Shown piece by piece: positions 53,375-62,372 of a stretch of DNA of 64,000 nt. The notes under the pieces were generated by a model that worked only from the letters and a program-made list of their open reading frames with translations, did not search any database and was not told the origin of the DNA. The translations under genes and the position numbers were made by a program. Positions within the stretch are counted from its first letter, which is position 1. The number at the start of each line of letters is the position of its first letter. Source of the stretch: JANYJZ01 sp964523395. Lineage in GTDB: Bacteria; Bacteroidota; Ignavibacteria; UBA10030; SZUA-254. The DNA lies in assembly GCA_964523395.1 (NCBI GenBank), contig CAZFXS010000003.1, positions 1 through 64,000 of the forward strand, read 5' to 3'.

Positions 53375-53406
53375 ATGTAACGTGTGGCTGATGTCACATG
53401 TTACAT
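53375..53406 (+). promoter_or_regulatory. 12-bp inverted repeat at the start of the ATP-grasp leader
   Basis: ATGTAACGTGTG (53375-53386) and CACATGTTACAT (53395-53406), with one mismatch and an 8-base loop. It lies directly after the predicted transcription start, so it could be a repressor operator or a 5' hairpin that stabilises the mRNA. No T-run follows. Confidence 0.5.
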
Positions 53407-53464
53407 TTGCAAGTTTATTACATTTGTTCACTTTGATACGAATTATGGATAAAATGACACAAGA

Positions 53465-54661
53465 ATGAAAACACCTGCATTAGTCGTTGGGGAAATTGGA
53501 TTAGTGCGGAGTATAGGAGAAGCGGGGATACCTGTATATGTCGGCTCCTATTATAACGATAATGTGGCACTCTACTCGAAGTACTGCACAAAGCGTTTAA
53601 GTATCTCGCACACAACGCATGAGGCGTTTACCGATGAGCTCGTTGCATTTGGAAAACAACAAGGACAAAAACTTGTTTTTTTAAGCGATGATGACAGAGC
53701 GGTTCTTTCGTTTTCCCGTCATCGCGAAAAGCTTAAAGATTATTATTATTTTAACCTTCCTGATAATACGGTTGTTGAAGATGTACTTGATAAGCGCCGA
53801 TTCGCGACGGTTGCCGAAAAGATCGGACTTCCTGTCCCGAAATCCTTCATGCCGGAATCACTGGAAGAGCTTGAACAGCGGGCGAACAGCATTTCGTTTC
53901 CGTGTATTATTAAGCCTGCGGCGAAAGATCATTGGTGGCATCCTGATTTTTTGAGACTTGTCGGCCCGTACCGTAAGGCAATTCAATGTGAAAACAAACA
54001 AGAGCTGATTGATTACTACAACAAGGTCGCTCAGGTTAACAAAAGTGTTGTAGTTCAGGAATTTATTGCGGGTGATGACTCCAATTTGTTCAGCGTCAAT
54101 ATGTATTTTACGCCGAAACAGGAGTTGCTCGCATACTTTATCGGACATAAACTCCGGATCTATCCAGTGCATGCCGGTGTGGCCTCTCTGGTTGAAACCA
54201 TAGACGATGAGAATATGTATAAGGCTGCGCTTGATGCCGCTAAGAAGCTTAACATTGTCGGACATTTTAATATTCAATTTAAAAAGGACAGTAATACCGG
54301 TGTGCTGAAAATTATGGAAGTGCATACAAGGAACAGCTTGTGGTGCTATCTCGCGACCGGTGCCGGGCTCAATATCTCGGCGATCGCATATTATGATATG
54401 CTTGGAAAGCCGTATCCCTTGAAGAAAAACTACCGCACCGGAGTAAAATGGCTGGACCTTTCGAAAGATATTAAAGCTTTTAAGGATTACCGGCGGCAGG
54501 GGGAGACCACATTTTTTGCATGGTTGAAATCTCTCAAGGGGAAGAGGGTTCATCATATTCTTTCATTACGCGATCCGGGGCCTGCTCTTTCGGATGCGTG
54601 GTTTATTTCAATCCGGCGTTTGCAACGTAAAGTCACGGAAGGTGCCGCTCCTCCATCGTAA
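53465..54661 (+). CDS. ATP-grasp ligase-like protein
   Basis: A 398-residue protein of the carboxylate-amine ligase superfamily. An N-terminal nucleotide-binding-like domain (VVGEIGLVRSIGEAG, about 7-21) is followed by the ATP-grasp fold: FPCIIKPAAKDHWW (about 139-152, with the ATP-binding Lys), VVVQEFIAGDDSN (about 195-207) and FNIQFKK ... KIMEVHTRNSLW (metal-binding end). Close in style to D-aspartate ligase-like and CarB-like ATP-grasp proteins of surface polysaccharide and peptidoglycan loci. Substrates unknown. It is followed by a methyltransferase gene 55 bases on, perhaps one pathway. Confidence 0.85.
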   Translation: MKTPALVVGEIGLVRSIGEAGIPVYVGSYYNDNVALYSKYCTKRLSISHTTHEAFTDELVAFGKQQGQKLVFLSDDDRAVLSFSRHREKLKDYYYFNLPDNTVVEDVLDKRRFATVAEKIGLPVPKSFMPESLEELEQRANSISFPCIIKPAAKDHWWHPDFLRLVGPYRKAIQCENKQELIDYYNKVAQVNKSVVVQEFIAGDDSNLFSVNMYFTPKQELLAYFIGHKLRIYPVHAGVASLVETIDDENMYKAALDAAKKLNIVGHFNIQFKKDSNTGVLKIMEVHTRNSLWCYLATGAGLNISAIAYYDMLGKPYPLKKNYRTGVKWLDLSKDIKAFKDYRRQGETTFFAWLKSLKGKRVHHILSLRDPGPALSDAWFISIRRLQRKVTEGAAPPS

Positions 54662-54716
54662 TGTAATCAACGAGTTTCACGGCAGTTACAGAAATTATTC
54701 ACTACTTTCGGGTACT

Positions 54717-55577
54717 ATGGAAATTCAGGAACAGAAAAAAAGAGTTACCACATATTTTGATGAGAGCAAAGGCTGGCAGGGAGATCTTTACACTACCGAA
54801 GACAATTATTTTTCCCGCGTCATCGTAAGGCGAAAGCAGTACGCGCTCCAAATGATCAATAGTCTGCCCGATCTCTACATTGGCAAAGCTCTCGATATTG
54901 GCTGCGGCTCCGGCGTCTACCTTCAGGAATTTTTCAAAATGGGATTTGATTGTTACGGTCTCGATATATCAGAAGAAATGATTGCGTCATGCGGAAAGCT
55001 GTTAAATATCGATCAGAATAAAGATCGCGTTCATCTGTTTCAAGGGGAAGTGGAAAAGCTTCCTTTCAAGGATAATGAATTTGATCTGGTAATTTGTATC
55101 GGTGTTCTCGGATACCTGTTGTCGGATGAAAAGGCACTGGCAGAATTAAAACGTGTTGTAAAACCCGGAGGATATCTCCTTATCAATCTCACGAATATGT
55201 ATTCCCTCGCTGATGTCGATTATGCGTGGAGAAAGAAAATCCGGTCAATATTTTCCTCAAAGTCTCCGGATGCCAATGTGCAACCTCATCCCGAGTATGC
55301 CATGCCGAATCAATGGATGTGGGAGAACAGGAAGTTTCATTTTAAATCGTATAATCTCTGGAAATATGAACCGATGATTATGCATCCCAATTATAAGAAA
55401 ATTGATGCGATGACCTACGGCTATGAATTTCGTCTTCTGAGGCGCTTAAAATTCATTCCCGAATCATTGTTATTCAGCCTTGAACTCTTTTTTGAAAAAA
55501 TATTCCGGAAATTTTCAATCCCGTACTTTTCGTACTCAGGTTGGGTTTATACAGGGATATATAAACGAACTTCGTAG
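54717..55577 (+). CDS. Class I SAM-dependent methyltransferase
   Basis: A 286-residue protein. The SAM-binding motif I is ALDIGCGSGVYL (about 61-72), with DCYGLDISEEMI (acidic motif II) and KRVVKPGGYLLINLTN (post-motif) following, the Methyltransf_11/25 type. The C-terminal third is family-specific and could hold the acceptor site. The frame is open from 54594, overlapping the ATP-grasp gene, but the ATG at 54717 fits a normal start. Acceptor unknown. Likely co-transcribed with the ATP-grasp gene. Confidence 0.85.
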   Translation: MEIQEQKKRVTTYFDESKGWQGDLYTTEDNYFSRVIVRRKQYALQMINSLPDLYIGKALDIGCGSGVYLQEFFKMGFDCYGLDISEEMIASCGKLLNIDQNKDRVHLFQGEVEKLPFKDNEFDLVICIGVLGYLLSDEKALAELKRVVKPGGYLLINLTNMYSLADVDYAWRKKIRSIFSSKSPDANVQPHPEYAMPNQWMWENRKFHFKSYNLWKYEPMIMHPNYKKIDAMTYGYEFRLLRRLKFIPESLLFSLELFFEKIFRKFSIPYFSYSGWVYTGIYKRTS

Positions 55578-55818
55578 CTTTACCTGGTAATTGTTGCAAA
55601 TCGGCTCACAAACACTGCTCCCGACCTGTATTCATTCCTCTTTATTTTAGTTGATTTTCTTTTTTTTCATTCCTATTTTACATCTGTCGCGACGTCAATT
55701 TCATATCTTTGTGCAGGTTGCGACATACTATTTCTGAGGCGCTAGTTCTCTTCACCTATTCACAACAGGTACCTGTTGTGTGATTTTATCAATTTAAAAT
55801 ATTATCAGGGAAAACAGC

Positions 55819-56163
55819 ATGAGTAATCGTGTTGAAGAATTTCACGCGTTTCGTACAAAGATGAACGAGCGCATCCTTGGTGCCGACAACAGAGCCATTA
55901 AACGGTTCTTTGGCGTCGACACACTCACCTACGAACCCGGCAAGCTTGATGCCAAGACAAAAGAGATGCTCGGGCTTGTAGCATCCATGGTATTGCGGTG
56001 TGATGACTGCATTGCGTATCACATCGAGCAGTGCCATAAGGAGGGGGTAACCGATGAAGAAATGTTCGAAGTGTTCAGTGTAGCGCTGGTCGTCGGCGGA
56101 TCGATAGTCATCCCGCACCTCCGCCGTGGTGTGGCATTCCTTGATGAACTTAATCAGAAATGA
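55819..56163 (+). CDS. Carboxymuconolactone decarboxylase / AhpD-like protein
   Basis: A 114-residue all-helical protein. The redox motif CDDC with His (Cys61, Cys64, His68; RCDDCIAYHIEQC) matches AhpD-like members of the family, which reduce peroxiredoxins, rather than true decarboxylases. Its stop overlaps the ATG of the PAS-GAF gene by four bases (ATGA). A TATCTTTG box at 55704-55711 lies upstream, without a matching TTTG at 20 bases. Confidence 0.88.
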   Translation: MSNRVEEFHAFRTKMNERILGADNRAIKRFFGVDTLTYEPGKLDAKTKEMLGLVASMVLRCDDCIAYHIEQCHKEGVTDEEMFEVFSVALVVGGSIVIPHLRRGVAFLDELNQK

Positions 56164-57623
56164 AGAATTCAATTCTTGATAATGTTTCTGATCCTTCTCA
56201 GTTGTTGGCAAAATTTGCCGATTCATGCACCGACCTGGTGATTGTTGCAGATCGCAAGCGAAGAATTACCTATGTGAACCGTTGCTTTTCCGACAAAACC
56301 GGACATAAGTTTAAAGACCTCATCGGAGCCAACATTTCACTGTTGTGCCAGAAAGAGGATGAGACAAAATTTTCCGCGCTCGTTCATAATAAAAACCGTG
56401 ACGACAGAAAGTGGTGCGGCGAAATCAAATTCCGGAAAAAGGATGGGTCGACACTGCGAAGTACGGTAATGATCGATGCCCTGAAGGATTCCAGAGGAAG
56501 ATTTTCTGGCACAGTGTGTATGGGCCATGACATGACGGTTGAGCATACGCTTTCCCAGCTGTCATGGCAGGAACATAGCCGCCTGTTTTCCGTTTTTGAA
56601 TCGATGACTGACGCGGTTTGCATAAGTGATATCCATGGAAGAATAGAGATGTGTAATGGAGCCTATTGCGCCCTCTCCGGATTCTCGAGAGAGGAAATCA
56701 TCGGGATCGGTATGCCGTATCCATGGATGGACAGTGCAAATAATATGAAATTTAAAAATGGCATCAGGCATGCGGGTAAAGAAGGCACTCTCAATAATTT
56801 ATCGGTGAACTGGAATCCGAAAGATGGAGAACTTCGAAACATGAGCATCTCGATTTCTCCTCTGAACCATCAGGGCAAAGAACATAACGCGCTTGTTATT
56901 ACGGTCCGCGATGTCACCGATGTTGATTTTCTGAAAGAAATGCGGAGGATGGATGCGCAGCTTTCACGTCTGCAGATCGACGTGCAGCGAAAGGCGCAGC
57001 GGCTGCAAACGTTGCAGGAAGTGAATGCCGCAGTGCTGAAGAATGCAGACGTCAGCAAGATTTTTAAGGCGATAACGTCCGGGATAAAAAAGCTGGTGGA
57101 ACATGATCTTGCCGGCGTTTATGCCTATGATTCGGAAAAAAATGTATTCTTTGCGCACACACTTTCCAAACAAACGCCCTTTTCCAAAAAATTGTCCAGG
57201 TTTCCTCTTCCCATCGGTGAGGGAATTATTGGTGCCGCCGCCATAACCGGAAGAATGGTGTGGGTAAATAACGCCCAGTTAGATCCGCGTTCCCGGTATC
57301 CCGAGGGGATGAGGCCGGAACGGGAACACTTTATCGCGGTTCCTCTCAAAGGACGCTCTTCTGTCTTTGGAATATTGGTGGTGGCAAGAAACCGTAATCC
57401 GGAGTTTATTGAGGAAGAGGCTTTTGTGGTAAAGTCATTTGCGGATGCCGCTTCGGTTGCGCTGGAAAACGCAAGGTTGTATTTTGAATTGGGAACATGC
57501 AAGGAAGTAAAACAAAAAAAGGCCCCGCTGGGATTTATTAACAATCCCCATCCGTTGCGAGAACAAGATGGTTCGGAAACAGGCATCGATTTTCCGGAAT
57601 ATATTGATAAGATTTCCCGTTAA
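56160..57623 (+). CDS. PAS-PAS-GAF sensor protein without output domain
   Basis: A 487-residue cytoplasmic sensor: PAS 1 (about 14-125, LVIVADRKRRITYVNRCF), PAS 2 (135-240, AVCISDIHGRIEMCNGAY), a coiled coil (255-285) and a GAF domain (285-445, FPLPIGEGIIGAAAITGRM ... SFADAASVALENARLYFEL). The tail is about 40 residues with no domain. There is no kinase, GGDEF, phosphatase or DNA-binding domain, though such PAS-GAF chains usually end in one. Coupling to the AhpD-like gene suggests a redox or oxidative signal. It may be complete as an adaptor or truncated; no downstream fragment is visible. Confidence 0.85.
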   Translation: MKNSILDNVSDPSQLLAKFADSCTDLVIVADRKRRITYVNRCFSDKTGHKFKDLIGANISLLCQKEDETKFSALVHNKNRDDRKWCGEIKFRKKDGSTLRSTVMIDALKDSRGRFSGTVCMGHDMTVEHTLSQLSWQEHSRLFSVFESMTDAVCISDIHGRIEMCNGAYCALSGFSREEIIGIGMPYPWMDSANNMKFKNGIRHAGKEGTLNNLSVNWNPKDGELRNMSISISPLNHQGKEHNALVITVRDVTDVDFLKEMRRMDAQLSRLQIDVQRKAQRLQTLQEVNAAVLKNADVSKIFKAITSGIKKLVEHDLAGVYAYDSEKNVFFAHTLSKQTPFSKKLSRFPLPIGEGIIGAAAITGRMVWVNNAQLDPRSRYPEGMRPEREHFIAVPLKGRSSVFGILVVARNRNPEFIEEEAFVVKSFADAASVALENARLYFELGTCKEVKQKKAPLGFINNPHPLREQDGSETGIDFPEYIDKISR

Positions 57624-57729
57624 GTCTGCAACATGTTTTTCATATTGTTGGTTCGGTTTTTAAGAAAGCGTTGAAATCATAAAGTCGGTGGAGGCAAACT
57701 GGCAATAAACGAAAGCAATAATTCTAAAC

Positions 57730-57855
57730 ATGGAATCGTTCGATTTTCTCGGGCTCAATATTATTTTCGTCGGTGTAATAATTCTGTTGGTGATTATTTA
57801 TCTCGTCATTATGATCAATAGACGGAGAAAAGACGAATTTCTTCACCGGAAATAG
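57730..57855 (+). CDS. 41-residue single-pass membrane peptide
   Basis: ATG at 57730 to TAG at 57855. The peptide starts MESFDFLGLNI, has one uninterrupted hydrophobic helix (about 11-29, IIFVGVIILLVIIYLVIM) and a basic cytoplasmic-type tail (NRRRKDEFLHRK). The helix followed by a positively charged end suggests a type of inner-membrane microprotein. The ribosome binding site is weak. It sits between the PAS-GAF gene and lysC. No homologue can be named without a search. Confidence 0.55.
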   Translation: MESFDFLGLNIIFVGVIILLVIIYLVIMINRRRKDEFLHRK

Positions 57856-57945
57856 AGTATCGCTGTCGCACCTTCTTTCCTGAACTCCTTTCTGCTTTCC
57901 GGAAGATTCTCATGTTGCGAGTCTCGACCCCCATTGGTATATTAA

Positions 57946-57963
57946 CCTTTGTCAATGCAAAGG
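57946..57963 (+). promoter_or_regulatory. Hairpin covering the lysC ribosome binding site
   Basis: CCTTTG-TCAATG-CAAAGG, a perfect 6-bp stem with 6-base loop. The 3' arm is part of the likely Shine-Dalgarno AAAGGAAG, about 10 bases before the lysC ATG, so folding would hide it. Confidence 0.35.
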
Positions 57964-57976
57964 AAGCGAATTTACG

Positions 57977-59383
57977 ATGATTACAATGAAATTTGGAGGT
58001 ACATCGGTTCAGGACGCGTCTGCGGTCACCCGTGTGGTTGAAATTGTCAAGACGCATCTTGAACAACGTCCGATTGTTATTATTTCGGCAATAGCGCAGG
58101 CGACAAATGTGCTGGAGCGGACCGGTAAACTTTCCGCGGAAGGAAAATCCGCAGAAGCAAAAGAAGGATTGCAGAAACTATTTGCGCGCCATTACCTCAT
58201 GCTGGATGAGCTTGTGAAAAACAGCCAGCGCCATGCCGAAGTTCGCCAGACTATTGCTGCGGCGTTTGATGAACTTACCGAATTAATAAAAGGAATTTCT
58301 ATTTTACGGGAATTGACGCCGAGAACACTGGATGCGTTGTATTGCTATGGGGAATTGCTCTCATCACGGATAGTTGCAGCGGCCCTTCAGGAACAGGGTG
58401 TCAACGCGGTATGGCTTGATACAAAAGAATTTATGATGACAGATGGAAGTTTTAACCGCGCTGTCCCGTTAATGCAATCTGTGCGGGAAAAACTCTCTTC
58501 TCTTGCATTGCCGCTGGTGCAGGGAGGAAAGGTGCCCGTGACACAAGGATTTATCGGTGTTGGTCCTTCAGGCGACCGCACGACAATGGGGCGGGAAAGC
58601 TCCGATTATTCCGCGTCGATTATCGGTACAGCACTGGATGTTCAGGAAATTCAAATATGGACGGATGTGGACGGAGTGCTGACCGCCGATCCGCGCATGG
58701 TCGCATCGCCGCAAAAAATTAAATCTCTTTCTTTCGAAGAAGCCTTCGAGCTTTCCTATTTCGGAGCGAAAGTATTACATCCGGGTACAATGCTGCCGGC
58801 CCGCGAAAAGGGGATTCCCATTCATATTTGTAATTCGCGTAGACCGCATCATGGCGGGACAAAGGTGAGCGCCGAGGAAGGTTTGAGGGAAGGGATCGTC
58901 AAATCGGTAGCGTACAAAAACAATATGGTCATGCTCACCATAAGCCCTCTCAAACGTTTTAGTCAGTATATTTTCTGGGAACATATCTATAGTGTATTGA
59001 CCAAACATAACGCTGTTGCCGCAATGACATCAACATCCGAATATAACGCATCAATAGTTCTTGACGCAAAACATCCGATGGAGGCAATCATTGCCGATTT
59101 GCAGGAAATTGGAAACATTCAGGTGTACCCTCAAAAAGCTGTTGTATGTATTGTCGGCACAGCAATCCGTGATACGGCATCTGTTCTAGACAGAGTATTT
59201 AAATCGATCGCGACACTACCGGTGACTATGGTTTCTTTCGGCGCATCGCGCTCGAATCTGAGCATGATCATTAATGAAAGTGATGTCAACGCCGCCATAT
59301 CTTCAATCCACCGCGAATTTTTTGAAGTTGAAAGCGATGAATCAATTTTCGAGCCTCTTGAATTTTCTGCCCATCCCGCATAA
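57977..59383 (+). CDS. lysC: Aspartate kinase
   Basis: A 468-residue monofunctional aspartokinase. KFGGTSVQDASAV (5-17) binds ATP, and GRESSDYSASIIG with WTDVDGVLTADPR forms the aspartate/ATP site. Two C-terminal ACT domains (about 310-460) give allosteric feedback by an end product such as lysine or threonine. First committed step to Lys, Thr, Met and diaminopimelate. A second ATG three codons in (MKFGG) is an alternative start. The upstream hairpin may tune translation. Confidence 0.96.
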   Translation: MITMKFGGTSVQDASAVTRVVEIVKTHLEQRPIVIISAIAQATNVLERTGKLSAEGKSAEAKEGLQKLFARHYLMLDELVKNSQRHAEVRQTIAAAFDELTELIKGISILRELTPRTLDALYCYGELLSSRIVAAALQEQGVNAVWLDTKEFMMTDGSFNRAVPLMQSVREKLSSLALPLVQGGKVPVTQGFIGVGPSGDRTTMGRESSDYSASIIGTALDVQEIQIWTDVDGVLTADPRMVASPQKIKSLSFEEAFELSYFGAKVLHPGTMLPAREKGIPIHICNSRRPHHGGTKVSAEEGLREGIVKSVAYKNNMVMLTISPLKRFSQYIFWEHIYSVLTKHNAVAAMTSTSEYNASIVLDAKHPMEAIIADLQEIGNIQVYPQKAVVCIVGTAIRDTASVLDRVFKSIATLPVTMVSFGASRSNLSMIINESDVNAAISSIHREFFEVESDESIFEPLEFSAHPA

Positions 59384-59421
59384 CATGCTGCAGAGAATAT
59401 CAGGGACGTGGCAATAACATC

Positions 59422-60465
59422 ATGACTTCTGCGGGGCAGGTACAAAAAATTCTTATCATAAAACTTCGCGCTATTGGCGATGTTTTACTTTCAACAGTTG
59501 TTATTAATAATCTCCGGTCTGCGTTTCCGGGCGCGGAGATCGATTTCCTCACTGAACAAATGAGTGCGGATGTCGTTGTTGGAAATCCGGCGCTGCATTC
59601 CGTTATTGTTTTTGACGCGAAGCGTGAGGGAGGGCTCGGGCTTATTTCCCGCGTGAGAAAGAAGAAGTATGATCTTGTGATTGATTTGTTCGGAAACCCG
59701 CGTAGCGCAATTGTGACCCTTTTGAGCGGCGCCGGGATCAGGGTTGGATACCGATTTAAGTGGCGGCAATATTGTTACAACAGGATTGTTGAACCGCGGG
59801 GCGGGGAAGTCCATAACACCGAGTTTAATCTTGATGCGCTGCGGGCATTGAATATTCCGGTGACCTCCGGGTCGGTTGCGTTTCCTGTAGATTCAACTGC
59901 AACATCGAAAGCAGATGAGTTTTTTCTGAATGAACATCTTGAAAATGCATTTGTCGTCGGCCTGAATATCGGCGGCGGGTGGTACACCAAGCGGTGGAAC
60001 ATTGAACATTTTGCAGAGTTTGGCGACAAGATTGCGCGTGAATTTCATGCGAAGATACTTGTCATTTGGGGCCCCGGCGAATATGAACGTGCGTTGAAAT
60101 TACAACAGAGCATGAAGTCGCCGTCAATTCTGATACCCGATACCACGCTCAAAGAGCTGGCCGCAATTTTGAAAAAATGTTCCGTAGTGGTAACGAACGA
60201 CTCCGGCCCGATGCACATCGCCGCCGCGATGCAAACACCTGTGTTGGCAATTTTTGGGCCGACGAATCCCGAACTTCAGGGACCGGTCGGAACAGTTTCG
60301 GAAATTGTCCAATGTCCGCAGTTAGTTTGTCTCGGCTGCAATTTAACAACATGTCCGATCGGAAACCCGTGTATGGAAGAGCTTTCTCCCTCAATTGTCT
60401 TTGATGCGTTTTCACGTCTGATGAGCGTTGTGCAACCTGTTCATGAATCATCCGGAACTGTATGA
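59422..60465 (+). CDS. Glycosyltransferase family 9 (heptosyltransferase-like)
   Basis: A 347-residue GT-B enzyme. LRAIGDVLLSTVVINNLR near the N-terminus (the D of IGD is conserved), LNIGGGWYTKRW mid-protein, and NDSGPMHIAAAMQTPVLAIFGPT near the C-terminus are GT9 hallmarks. It adds a sugar, usually L,D-heptose, to the LPS inner core. ADP-heptose makers rfaE1/rfaE2 are at 24-25.5 kb. A C-terminal Cys cluster (CLGCNLTTCPIGNPC) resembles the end of many heptosyltransferases. It overlaps the next GT9 gene by four bases. Confidence 0.92.
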   Translation: MTSAGQVQKILIIKLRAIGDVLLSTVVINNLRSAFPGAEIDFLTEQMSADVVVGNPALHSVIVFDAKREGGLGLISRVRKKKYDLVIDLFGNPRSAIVTLLSGAGIRVGYRFKWRQYCYNRIVEPRGGEVHNTEFNLDALRALNIPVTSGSVAFPVDSTATSKADEFFLNEHLENAFVVGLNIGGGWYTKRWNIEHFAEFGDKIAREFHAKILVIWGPGEYERALKLQQSMKSPSILIPDTTLKELAAILKKCSVVVTNDSGPMHIAAAMQTPVLAIFGPTNPELQGPVGTVSEIVQCPQLVCLGCNLTTCPIGNPCMEELSPSIVFDAFSRLMSVVQPVHESSGTV

Positions 60466-61619
60466 AAAAAAACTCCAAGAAAAAACGGAAGCAAAAAAAC
60501 CTTACGATACCGGAGTGCAAGCATTTCACAGGTTACAAACCGTGTTTTCCCGGAACAGTTTGTCTGGATGAATGTGCTGATCCTCAACCGCTCGGGAAGC
60601 GGATTTTAATTATCAACCTTGAGGCGATGGGCAATGTTCTTGTTACAACGTCGCTTCTTCCCGCGATTAAGCGAAAATATCCGCAAAGCACGATTCATTG
60701 GATTACAATGAAAAATGCGTACAGATTGCTCGATCAAAATCCGTACGTCGATGTAGTACATATCTGGGAACCGGAAAGCTGGCTGAAACTTCAGTCGTTG
60801 AGTTTTGATGTAGTAATGAATATTGATAAGTCGATACATGCCGGTGCGCTGATACATTTACTGAAAAGTAAAAAGAAGCTGGGGTATGGAGTAAATGAAC
60901 ATGGCATCATTGTTCCTCTTAACAAAGAAGCGGAGTATAATTATCGTCTGGGGCTTGACGACCATCTCAAGTTTCGTGTTAACCGTAAACCGAATACACA
61001 GCTTCTTACGGAAGCGATGGGGTTGATGTATAAACGGGATGAATATGTTCTTGCACTGACAAAAGAAGAGGAGGCCTTCTGTAAAAAGTTTACACAGGAA
61101 CATGATATTCATAACTCACACCTTGTCGTAGGTTTCAATACAGGATGTTCCCTGCTCTACCCCAATAAAAAAATGACCATCGATCAGCATATGGTTCTCA
61201 TCAATAACCTTTCTGCGTATTCAGATATAAAGCTGGTGTTGCTGGGAGGACCTGAGGATACTGAACGGAATGCAGAGATTTCCCGGCAGGCCGGAGCCAA
61301 AGTCCTGCCTACGCCCACGACAGAAGGTTTGCGAAAAGGCATTTGCTACGAAAATATCTGCGACGTTGTCATCACGGGAGATTCGTTCGGAATGCACGTT
61401 GCCGTCGCGTTGAAAAAACATGTACTTGTCTGGTTTGGTGTTTCGTGTCCTCAGGAAATTGACCTTTTTGACCGTGGTATGAAATTTATTCCGGAAGGGC
61501 TTGAATGCTCGCCATGCTGGAAAAAAACCTGTCCTTATCATCTTGAGTGTATTCAGATGATTGATTTGGAAGGTATTGTGAAGGAAGTTCTTCGCTACAG
61601 GGGAACCCGTCTCAGATAA
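60462..61619 (+). CDS. Glycosyltransferase family 9 with extra N-terminal cysteines
   Basis: A 385-residue GT9 paralogue. An N-terminal basic tail and cysteine-rich segment (Cys19, Cys28, Cys34, Cys38 in CKHFTGYKPCFPGTVCLDEC) precede the GT-B fold, which starts at LEAMGNVLVTTSLLPAI. VVITGDSFGMHVAVAL is the donor-site motif (D/S-x-x-H). The C-terminus has CSPCWKKTCPYHLEC. The N-terminal four-Cys element is unusual for GT9 and may bind zinc or an Fe-S cluster. Coupled to the previous gene; the two probably act on successive LPS or glycan sugars. Confidence 0.85.
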   Translation: MKKNSKKKRKQKNLTIPECKHFTGYKPCFPGTVCLDECADPQPLGKRILIINLEAMGNVLVTTSLLPAIKRKYPQSTIHWITMKNAYRLLDQNPYVDVVHIWEPESWLKLQSLSFDVVMNIDKSIHAGALIHLLKSKKKLGYGVNEHGIIVPLNKEAEYNYRLGLDDHLKFRVNRKPNTQLLTEAMGLMYKRDEYVLALTKEEEAFCKKFTQEHDIHNSHLVVGFNTGCSLLYPNKKMTIDQHMVLINNLSAYSDIKLVLLGGPEDTERNAEISRQAGAKVLPTPTTEGLRKGICYENICDVVITGDSFGMHVAVALKKHVLVWFGVSCPQEIDLFDRGMKFIPEGLECSPCWKKTCPYHLECIQMIDLEGIVKEVLRYRGTRLR

Positions 61620-61715
61620 TTTTCCTTTTCCGAAACCTTGCGTCTTGTTCTGGCATTAATATGCACCATTGTTAATCATTATAACAACAATCACTAAAAT
61701 CAAAGGAGTTATGGT

Positions 61716-62306
61716 ATGAAGCATGTTCTTCGGGGTGTTGCGGCAGCATTGGTACTGTTCATTGCCGCAGAAAGTGTTTTCGCTGAGTCATTCAAAGTTG
61801 ATCCGAGCCATTCCAGCATTACATTTAGCATCAGGCATATTTTCAGCAATGTGACCGGGCGGTTTACAAAGATGTCGGGGACAATTGATTATGACCCTGG
61901 TATGATCGATAAATTTCGCATCAACGTTACGATTGAAACAGGCAGCGTAAACACGGATAATGAACGCAGGGATAATCATCTGCGGAGCGGCGACTTTTTT
62001 ATGGCAGATTCCTTTCCGTCAATCACATTTACAAGCACCAAAGCGTACAAGAATGAACAGGGGATGTTTGTTGAAGGCAACCTCACAATACGCGGTGTCA
62101 CAAAACCAATTGTGGTCCCTTTTGAAGTGTTAGGGTTTAGCGGGGAACCGGGCAAAGCCGTGGCAGGATTTCAGGCGGCATTTAAAATCAGCAGAAAGGA
62201 TTTTAATATTCTCTGGAACCGGGAACTTGATTCGGGCGGATTGCTTCTCGGAGACGAAGTGAAAATTGATGTTAATCTTGAAGCAAAAAGCGATTCGGGA
62301 AAATAA
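61716..62306 (+). CDS. YceI-family periplasmic lipid-binding protein
   Basis: A 196-residue exported protein. Signal peptide to about residue 23 (VFAES), then a lipocalin-like barrel with the family motifs FKVDPSHSSITFSIRH and a conserved HLRSGDFF / ITFTSTK middle, and VTKPIVVPFEVLG near the C-terminus. YceI proteins bind polyisoprenoids in the periplasm. The strong AAAGGAG (61702-61708) lies upstream. An ATG five bases earlier (61711) is out of frame. Followed by a bidirectional terminator. Confidence 0.93.
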   Translation: MKHVLRGVAAALVLFIAAESVFAESFKVDPSHSSITFSIRHIFSNVTGRFTKMSGTIDYDPGMIDKFRINVTIETGSVNTDNERRDNHLRSGDFFMADSFPSITFTSTKAYKNEQGMFVEGNLTIRGVTKPIVVPFEVLGFSGEPGKAVAGFQAAFKISRKDFNILWNRELDSGGLLLGDEVKIDVNLEAKSDSGK

Positions 62307-62325
62307 TAATTCGTGCCGAAAATGA

Positions 62326-62360
62326 AAAACCTCCGGTGGTATGACCATCGGAGGTTTTTT
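62326..62360. terminator. Bidirectional rho-independent terminator
   Basis: Stem of AAAAACCTCCG with CGGAGGTTTTT (11 bp) plus inner TGGT/ACCA pairing, with T-runs on both strands. It lies between the convergent yceI-type and thioredoxin genes. Confidence 0.9.
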
Positions 62361-62372
62361 GTTATACGTCAG

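Noticed and set aside
53092..53397. 101-codon minus-strand frame across the tRNA
   Set aside because: It is antisense to the tRNA-Ala gene, which folds perfectly.
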